From positions 1 to 40,965 of the forward strand of contig JAODAX010000098.1 in NCBI GenBank assembly GCA_025463675.1: a stretch of DNA of 40,965 nucleotides, in the 5' to 3' direction. Below are positions 35,595-40,965 of the stretch, piece after piece. Each line of letters starts with the position of its first letter. Position 1 is the first letter of the stretch. Position numbers and translations under genes: made by a program. Origin of the DNA: Naasia sp. (lineage in GTDB: Bacteria > Actinomycetota > Actinomycetes > Actinomycetales > Microbacteriaceae). The notes beneath the pieces are model-generated. The model saw nothing but the letters and a program-made list of their open reading frames with translations. It was not told where the DNA came from and did not search any database.

Positions 35595-36620
35595 ATGCAG
35601 GCCACGTGGCGTTTAATGGGCCGCGTGGGGCGGCATAGGGGTAAGCGTCGATGGTGGAGCTGGGCGCTCCTGGCGATCGCCGGCGTTCTCGTCCTCGGCG
35701 CAGGCACCGCCGGGGTGTACATCGCCTCTCTGGCGGCGAGCTTCGACAACGGTACGGGAACCCTCGAGTCCGCGTTCCCGGAGGAATCCTCCCGACCGGC
35801 GCCGGCTGCCACGCCGACGGACGGGCAGCCGGGGCCTGCCCAGAACATTCTTCTCGTCGGCACGGACACCCGCGGGCAGGTCGGCGACGACCTCGACGCG
35901 ATCCGCGGCCAGCGCGCCGACACGATCATGGTGGCCCACATTCCGGCCGACCGGAAGCACGTCTACGTGGTGTCCGTCATGCGCGACAGCTGGGTCCAGA
36001 TCCCCGGCCATGGGGACGCGAAGGCCAACGCGGCGCTCTCATTCGGCGGGATGCCGCTCCTGGTGCAGACGGTGGAGTCGCTGCTCGGCTCGCGCATCGA
36101 CCATGTGGCCGTGGTCGATTTCGAGGGCTTCCGTGGCATGACGGACGCGCTCGGCGGCGTCCAGGTGGTCAATGAGAAGGCCTTCTCCGGCAGCGGGCAT
36201 TCCTTCGCGGTCGGCCCGATCTCGCTCGAGGGCGACTCCGCCCTCACCTATGTGCGCGAGCGGTACTCCTTCACCGACGGCGACTACCAGCGGGTGCGGA
36301 ACCAGCAGGCCTACATCAAGGGCGTCATGAACACCGTCCTCAGCGGGGGCACGCTGCTCAACCCGGCACGGGTCAGCGGGCTCGTCCGGTCCATCGCCCC
36401 CTACCTCACCGTGGATGAGGGCCTCGATTCCGGGTACATCGCCGGCCTCGCCATGCAGATGTCGTCGCTGCGCGCGGCCGATGTCTCCTTCCTCGCCGTG
36501 CCGACCTCGGGCACGGGGGCGAGCGCCGACGGTCAGTCGATCGTCAATCTCGACCAGCAGCGCCTCGCGCAGCTGCAGCAGGCGTTCGCCGCCGACGACC
36601 TCGCCGCCTATCGGCCCTGA
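35595..36620 (+). CDS. LytR-CpsA-Psr (LCP) family polymer-to-peptidoglycan ligase
   Basis: A type II membrane protein of up to 341 residues. A basic cytoplasmic tail and one helix (about 23-44) precede the extracytoplasmic LCP domain. Family landmarks are visible: ILLVGTDTRG, RADTIMVAHIPADRKHVYVVSVMRDSWV, VDFEGFRGMTDALGGV, LTYVRERYSFTDGDYQRVRNQQ. The Arg and Asp residues in these segments bind the pyrophosphate of the lipid-linked polymer. LCP enzymes join such polymers to peptidoglycan, which would fix this cluster's product to the wall. The start is uncertain: ATG 35595, ATG 35616, or GTG 35625. For the last, TTTAAT at 35612-35617 lies seven bases upstream and would allow leaderless expression. 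Confidence 0.95.
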   Translation: MQATWRLMGRVGRHRGKRRWWSWALLAIAGVLVLGAGTAGVYIASLAASFDNGTGTLESAFPEESSRPAPAATPTDGQPGPAQNILLVGTDTRGQVGDDLDAIRGQRADTIMVAHIPADRKHVYVVSVMRDSWVQIPGHGDAKANAALSFGGMPLLVQTVESLLGSRIDHVAVVDFEGFRGMTDALGGVQVVNEKAFSGSGHSFAVGPISLEGDSALTYVRERYSFTDGDYQRVRNQQAYIKGVMNTVLSGGTLLNPARVSGLVRSIAPYLTVDEGLDSGYIAGLAMQMSSLRAADVSFLAVPTSGTGASADGQSIVNLDQQRLAQLQQAFAADDLAAYRP

Positions 36621-36657
36621 GGTCGCTCCGACGGCCGACCTCGCTCACATTCGGGAG

Positions 36658-36915
36658 ATGGACGACCAGAGCAGCGACGAGGAGCCGAACCGGAACCGCC
36701 TGCACGACCTGTCGCGGCGCGCTATCGGGTTCGTCGCGACAGGCTGCCCGATTGTGGTGGCGGTGCTGCTGGTGATCGGCGCCTTCAGCCGGCCGTATGA
36801 GGCCGCGTCGAGCCCCGCGCCTCCCGGACCGCACCCGCAGAGGCGAGTACGACGACGCAGAACAGTGCCCAGTTGCCCTCGACGAGCAGACGGCTCTCCG
36901 CGAGCGCCTGGGTGA
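36658..36915 (+). CDS. Possible truncated small membrane protein
   Basis: An 85-residue frame whose first 50 residues look like a real membrane-protein N-terminus: polar MDDQSSDEEPNRNRLHDLSR, then a helix (AIGFVATGCPIVVAVLLVIG). From about 36790 the frame only runs antisense to the ligase gene, and its composition becomes Arg/Pro-rich, as in shadow frames. It may be a gene fragment cut off by recombination, or a chance frame. There is no good ribosome-binding site. Confidence 0.25.
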   Translation: MDDQSSDEEPNRNRLHDLSRRAIGFVATGCPIVVAVLLVIGAFSRPYEAASSPAPPGPHPQRRVRRRRTVPSCPRRADGSPRAPG

Positions 36916-38146
36916 GGAGCGCGGCCAGGAGCAGCCCCGGCAGCAGGCGCCCGAGATACCAGTCACCGTGAGCCGTCGGTGCTTCGCTGGCGGACTCCGC
37001 GAGTCTCCGGGTGCCAGCCCGGAAGTCGGCACGAGCGGGAAGACCGTTCCGGGCGACGGCGACACACGTCCCGACGACGAGTCCGAGGAACAGGAGGAGA
37101 CCGAGCGCGCCGAGCTGGAAGGCGACGTCCAGGTAGGCGTTGTGGGCCTGTAGGTAGACGACCCCTTTGCGCACGGCGAGCTCCTGGAACAGCGGCACCC
37201 ACGGCTGCCAGTAGCTGGTCCAGCCCCAGCCGAGCACGGGGCGTTCCGTGAAGAGCCCGCCGACGGTCGTCCAGATGTCGATGCGGCCGGTGAGGTCGTC
37301 GCTCGCGCTGACGATGAGGGGAGCCGCCACAGATCCTGCGCTGGCGAGCGCTGTCACCGCGGCGACGAGCGCAACCGCGCCCGCGATCCGGTTCCGGCGC
37401 CAGAGGACCGCCAGCAGGAGGACGACTCCGGTGGCGAGGGCAGCGGCGAGCACGGTGCTGGATCGGGTCAGGGCGAGGGTGCCGGCGGCAAGGATGATCG
37501 CCGCCCACCCGGTGCCGCGCCGAACGGCTCCGCCGGCGAGCAGACAGCCGGTCACGATCACCAGCAGGAGTGCCACGAAGCCGAGCAGGTTGGCGTTGCC
37601 GAGGATGCCCTGGATGCGACCGCCGTCGAACAGCTCCGCGCGGCTCCAGTAGAAGGAGGCGGGCACCTCCCCGCCCGGCTCGACGTTGATGGGGAAGACG
37701 GGCAGCACCGGCTGCCCGACCAGGGCGACGATGAGCTCGAAGAGGAGCGACAGCACGACGATCGCCAGTAGTGCCCGCAGCAGGGCGTCGACGACGCCGC
37801 GCCACCCGAGGGTTGCGAGCAGCGTCGCGGCGGTGAGGGTGGTGACGATCATCACCAACACGGCGAGGAGGGTGGCCCCGCGATAGTCGGACCAGATCAG
37901 CGACATCGTCGCCCACGTGACGAAGGCACCGAGCAGCACAACGGCGGGGGAGCGCAGAAGCGACCGCGCCGGCACGGGGCGTTCCCGGAGGAGTTCGGCG
38001 AGGATCGCCCCGCCGAGCCCGAAGATGACGGCCGCCCAGGCGGCGAACCCGTACCAGCTGAGGGTGTTCCGGAAGGCTTCGCCGGCGAAGAGGGTGAACA
38101 GGGCGGCGGTGCCCCACCAGCGCTGCAGGCGCTGTCGGGTGTCCAC
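36785..38146 (-). CDS. O-antigen ligase/polymerase family membrane protein (Wzy_C domain)
   Basis: A 453-residue polytopic protein with about 11-12 hydrophobic segments. The Wzy_C/WaaL signature is clear: DDLTGRIDIWTTVGGLF, ERPVLGWGWTSYW, then a large polar loop and the conserved QAHNAYLDVAFQLGALGLLLFL. Such proteins polymerise or ligate lipid-linked glycans outside the membrane. The start is GTG 38146, and a TAGCCT -10 (38153-38158) lies six bases upstream, so the mRNA is probably leaderless. A truncated, frameshifted copy of its first part, promoter region included, lies at 39072-39420. Its presence with two other polytopic proteins raises the possibility that several polymerases act in the same locus. 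Confidence 0.92.
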   Translation of the reverse strand: MDTRQRLQRWWGTAALFTLFAGEAFRNTLSWYGFAAWAAVIFGLGGAILAELLRERPVPARSLLRSPAVVLLGAFVTWATMSLIWSDYRGATLLAVLVMIVTTLTAATLLATLGWRGVVDALLRALLAIVVLSLLFELIVALVGQPVLPVFPINVEPGGEVPASFYWSRAELFDGGRIQGILGNANLLGFVALLLVIVTGCLLAGGAVRRGTGWAAIILAAGTLALTRSSTVLAAALATGVVLLLAVLWRRNRIAGAVALVAAVTALASAGSVAAPLIVSASDDLTGRIDIWTTVGGLFTERPVLGWGWTSYWQPWVPLFQELAVRKGVVYLQAHNAYLDVAFQLGALGLLLFLGLVVGTCVAVARNGLPARADFRAGTRRLAESASEAPTAHGDWYLGRLLPGLLLAALLTQALAESRLLVEGNWALFCVVVLASAGAVREARGSTRPHTAG

Positions 38147-38152
38147 GGGTCC

Positions 38153-38158
38153 AGGCTA
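38153..38158 (-). promoter_or_regulatory. TAGCCT -10 box of the leaderless Wzy_C-family gene
   Basis: On the minus strand TAGCCT is followed by six bases and the GTG start codon. The same hexamer and spacing occur before the antitoxin gene, and TAGCCT also serves as -10 candidate at 13756-13761. Confidence 0.55.
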
Positions 38159-38282
38159 TCCCGGCGGATGGCGGTCACGCCGTGATCGCAGTCGGTCAAT
38201 CCCGGAACTTCCCTGGTCAGCGCGATGATCAACCCGTCGATCAGGGTCCCCGCACAGCGGGCGGCAACGAGCGACCTTCGAA

Positions 38283-39052
38283 ATGGTGGGCGGTGCAGCA
38301 CGGCGGCGCGTCCCGCTGGTTCCTCGCCGCAGTCGGCGATTTCTCGTCGCCTGCGTGACGCTGGTCATCGTCATGCCCCTCGTACGTTCCAGCAGCAACA
38401 TCGGCACCGATGCGCGGCCGGTGCGAGCCACCGACCCACAGTCGGCACTCACGCCGGTGCCGACGGATTCGGCTCGGCTCCCTTCCCGGATACCGGCGAA
38501 CCGCTCCTGGCCGTGGTCGGGAACGCTTTCACCACCGGCTCGCGGCAGAACAGCATCGGCCATGTGCGGGTGGAGCTGCTCGCAGCGGAGGAGCCCATCG
38601 ACGTGCAGGAGCTCGCCGTGGGCGGCACCGGTTATGCGGTCGGCCCGGCTGCCGACCCCGACGACACCTTCGCCACTCGGGCCGCGAGCGTCGACCCGGC
38701 GGCGGACGCCGTTCTGCTCCTCAGCCGGAACGACATCCCCAGCACCGAGGAGGACGTCTACGCTGCGGCGACCGCGGCCTTCGCGGCGGCCCGTACCGCC
38801 GCCCCTGATGCCGCGCTGGTCGTCGTCGGACCGTCCTGGATGAACGCAACCCCGCCGCCGGAGGTCCTCACCGCGGCCGCAGGGGTCCGCCGGGCCGCCA
38901 CCGAGGCTGGGGCCGGACGGGTGGACCCGGTGCAGGCCGCTTGGTTCGCGGACCCTGCCCTCTTCGACGACGACGTCCATCCGAATGATGCCGGTCAGGA
39001 AGTTCTCCTCGAACGGCTGCGGCCGCGCATCGAGGATGTGCTCGACCTCTGA
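38283..39052 (+). pseudogene. Decayed SGNH-hydrolase-like gene: frameshift and altered catalytic motifs
   Basis: The N-terminal part (38283 to about 38495) reads in one frame as a basic tail, a membrane helix (FLVACVTLVIVMPLV) and a stalk (RATDPQSALTPVPTDSARL). The rest reads in another frame as an SGNH hydrolase domain from PFPDTGEPLLAVVG to the stop at 39052. The frame change lies at roughly 38475-38500. The catalytic GDS motif appears as VVGNAFTTGS (Asp to Asn, Ser to Ala), and the G-x-N-D block as SRND; only the final D-x-x-H (DVHPNDAG) survives. Intact relatives often deacylate cell-surface polysaccharides. Both the frameshift and the missing Ser argue for a non-functional gene. Confidence 0.8.
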
Positions 39053-39071
39053 GGTCGTGGATCCAGCACGT

Positions 39072-39420
39072 GGGCCGTGCCAGCCCCCGGTGGCGACGAG
39101 GACGAGGGCCGTGAAGGTGGTGACGATCAGCACGACCGCGAGCAGGACGGCGCCGCGGTTATGGGACCACAGCAGTGCCAGGGCGGCCCAGAGCAGGAAG
39201 ACGCCGAGCCTCAGCACGGTGGGGAGCGCAGCGCCGTCCGGGTGGGCGGTTGTCGCTGCTTCAGCAGGTCGGCGAGGACGGCGCCGCCGACCGCGGCCAC
39301 ACGACTGCCCGGGCGGCGAAGCCGTACCAGCTGAGGGTGTTTGCGGATGGCTTCACCCGCGAAGAGGGTGAACATCGCGATGGTGGCCCACCGGAGCTGC
39401 ACGCGCTGCCTCGTGTTCAC
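39072..39420 (-). pseudogene. Truncated, frameshifted copy of the 5' part of the Wzy_C-family gene
   Basis: From GTG 39420 the minus strand reads VNTRQRVQLRWATIAMFTLF, closely matching the intact gene at 38146 (MDTRQRLQRWWGTAALFTLF). Within AGEAIRK a one-base insertion (near 39340) shifts the frame. Similarity resumes in another frame as LWSHNRGAVLLAVVLIVTTF against IWSDYRGATLLAVLVMIVTT. DNA similarity continues to about 39072 and then stops, close to the end of the SGNH pseudogene. A TAGCCG box (39425-39430) four bases upstream of the GTG corresponds to the TAGCCT of the intact gene, so the promoter was copied too. About 117 codons remain. No function is expected. Confidence 0.85.
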
Positions 39421-39485
39421 GGCGCGGCTAGCCGCGGGGCGCCTCGAGCCGATCCGGCGGCCGGTGGCGGTGTAGCTTCTGCGGG

Positions 39486-40928
39486 TCAGAACGGGGGGAC
39501 GTCGCTCGGGGAGTCCAGCCAGGCGGCCTGTGCTTTCGGCCGGGCACCGGCTCGTCGGCGCAGTCCCGGTGGCGCTCCGCGCGGGGCGAATTGTGGCCGG
39601 TCGAGATGTCGGGTGCCGAGCGGCGACGTCCACTCGAACACTCCGCCGGGACCTTGCACCACGATCCAGCCGCCCGCGTGTTTGAGCAGATGATGCCCGC
39701 GGCAGAGTGCGCCCAGGTTGTCCGCCGCGGTCTCGCCGTCGAAATGCCAGTCCTGGGTGTGGTCGAGGTCGCACTGCCGGGCCGCTCGCGCGCAGCCGGG
39801 GAAGCGGCAGGTGCCGTCCTGCACCTGCTTGTAGGTGCGGAGGGCGGCGGGTGGTACGTACTTGTCGCGCCCGACGGAGAGCACACAGCCGGTTTCGGGG
39901 TTGGTGAGCAGGCGAATGAACGAGGGTGCGGTGCCGGCCAGCCGGCGGGCGGTCTCGATGTCAATGGGGATGACGCCGTCGAGGCTGGCCGGCTCGTCGT
40001 CCGCGCCGAGCATGGTCAGCACGGGAACGGCGGCAAGCACCGTCGGAACGATGCCGCGCGCGAGGGGCGTGCGATCGGCCAGCAGCGCCCCGTCGCCGTC
40101 CCGGACGACCGCCTGCGCCCCCTGGTCGAGGATGAGATCCCACAGGCTGTCCGCCATGAGCTGGGTGTGCGTGCGGGTCTCGTTTTCGCCGCGGCCAAGG
40201 TGGCGGGCGAGCTGGGAGGCGTAGTCGTAGGCGGCAGCCACCTGTTCGATGCCGCCGCCCAGGGTGAGGTAGGCGAGACCGTCCCGTCCGGCGTCGACCG
40301 TGACGGCGCGGTGTTCGAGCGCCTTTCTGCGGCGCTCGACCGCCCCGCTGGGGGCGATGCGCTCACGGAGCAGGCGCAGCTTCTGCTCGAACCGGCCCGC
40401 CGGGAGCTCTTCCGCGACGGCGAGCGCCTGCTGCTCGAGCTCGCGCGTCTGCTCGCCGTCGAGGTCGGCCACGTTGTCGGCGAGGGCCCGCAGGTGGCGC
40501 AGGGTGATGCGGCCGCCGGCGAGCCGGTCGAGCGCTTCCCGGAGGGAGGTCGTGGCGGTGAGGGCGAGCGCCAGGAGGTTCTCGGCCGCGGGCTCGCTCA
40601 TCTGCAGTTCGAGCGCGATGGAGGCGCGCAGAGAACGCCAGGAGATGGATCCGGGGCGGGCCGGGCGCTCAGGATTTGCGCGGTTCCACGCCGCGTGGAG
40701 GGCCGCCAGGGTCACCAGCCGCTCCGCCTCCTGGGCACGCTGCATGAAGGCGGAGTGGGCGAGCGAATCGCGGACCGCACGCACATCTGCCGCCGCGAAG
40801 TCGAGTGCGCTCTCCTCATCGGGATCGCCTCCATCGGTGCGTTGGTAGGCGCTCGCGAGCATCAGCTCGTACACGGCCGAGCCGGGGCGCGCGAAGAGCC
40901 AATCCTCGCTGTCCGGTGGCTTCTGCAT
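39486..40928 (-). CDS. DUF222 and HNH endonuclease domain protein
   Basis: About 480 residues. The N-terminal two thirds are a helical DUF222 region (for example LRASIALELQMSEPAAENLLALAL and ITLRHLRALADNV). The C-terminal part has an HNH-type nuclease motif: CRFPGCARAARQCDLDHTQDW, then DNLGALCRGHHLLKH (about 380-420), with Cys pairs that could bind zinc. Such proteins occur in many copies in actinobacterial genomes (often called 13E12 repeat family) and are probably selfish or DNA-repair-related. Their roles are unproven. The start is ATG 40928; TTG 40940 would add four residues. The cytoplasmic, DNA-acting nature sets it apart from the polysaccharide genes, so it likely marks the edge of the cluster. 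Confidence 0.9.
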   Translation of the reverse strand: MQKPPDSEDWLFARPGSAVYELMLASAYQRTDGGDPDEESALDFAAADVRAVRDSLAHSAFMQRAQEAERLVTLAALHAAWNRANPERPARPGSISWRSLRASIALELQMSEPAAENLLALALTATTSLREALDRLAGGRITLRHLRALADNVADLDGEQTRELEQQALAVAEELPAGRFEQKLRLLRERIAPSGAVERRRKALEHRAVTVDAGRDGLAYLTLGGGIEQVAAAYDYASQLARHLGRGENETRTHTQLMADSLWDLILDQGAQAVVRDGDGALLADRTPLARGIVPTVLAAVPVLTMLGADDEPASLDGVIPIDIETARRLAGTAPSFIRLLTNPETGCVLSVGRDKYVPPAALRTYKQVQDGTCRFPGCARAARQCDLDHTQDWHFDGETAADNLGALCRGHHLLKHAGGWIVVQGPGGVFEWTSPLGTRHLDRPQFAPRGAPPGLRRRAGARPKAQAAWLDSPSDVPPF

Positions 40929-40965
40929 GCCTGCACTCAATCAGCAGCCACCGACATCGCATCGA

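Overview
The window reads as chromosomal DNA from a high-GC Gram-positive actinobacterium, most likely a member of the Microbacteriaceae. This is an inference from gene content and from the overwhelming G/C preference at third codon positions, not from a marker gene. Nearly everything in it concerns making, exporting, anchoring or displaying a cell-surface polysaccharide. There are no tRNA or rRNA genes, no CRISPR array and no recognisable insertion sequence.

Layout. 1-4833: a glycosyltransferase followed by the complete dTDP-L-rhamnose pathway (rmlA, rmlB and a fused rmlC-rmlD). 4836-4893: a long near-perfect inverted repeat. 5004-6485: a polyprenyl-phosphate sugar-1-phosphate transferase, the likely priming enzyme. 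6615-9576: an operon of a Wzz/BY-kinase gene (interrupted by an in-frame TAA at codon 39), a low-molecular-weight tyrosine phosphatase and an anchored Asp-box protein. 9996-10639: a Doc-type toxin with its antitoxin. 10715-13580: a GT4 glycosyltransferase, divergent from a CDP-alcohol phosphatidyltransferase and a membrane-anchored protein. 13822-22475: two very large secreted paralogues (beta-propeller, Fn3-like, LamG, PKD). 22591-30595: flippase, four glycosyltransferases, a polytopic putative polymerase and a hexapeptide acyltransferase. 30680-36620: an anchored beta-helix protein, a second copy of the putative polymerase, secreted proteins and an LCP ligase. 36785-39420: an O-antigen ligase/polymerase followed by decayed genes (a frameshifted SGNH hydrolase and a truncated, frameshifted copy of the ligase gene). 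39486-40928: a DUF222/HNH endonuclease-like protein.

How it fits together (inference). The priming transferase and six glycosyltransferases would build a rhamnose-containing repeat on undecaprenyl phosphate. The flippase would export it, the polytopic proteins would polymerise it, BY-kinase and phosphatase would set chain length, and the LCP protein would join polymer to peptidoglycan. The propeller/LamG/PKD proteins and the beta-helix protein are plausible polymer-binding surface partners.

The least expected signal is a shared promoter layout before several of the surface genes: a C-run/G-run dyad, then a CTA(T/G)-type -10, then ACCCG(A) at the predicted transcription start. The exact 10-mer GCGTACCCGA occurs next to four of these genes. 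Also notable are the BY-kinase nonsense codon, the Asn replacing the catalytic His in Doc, TAGCCT-N6-start leaderless promoters, and the decaying duplicate of the ligase gene.
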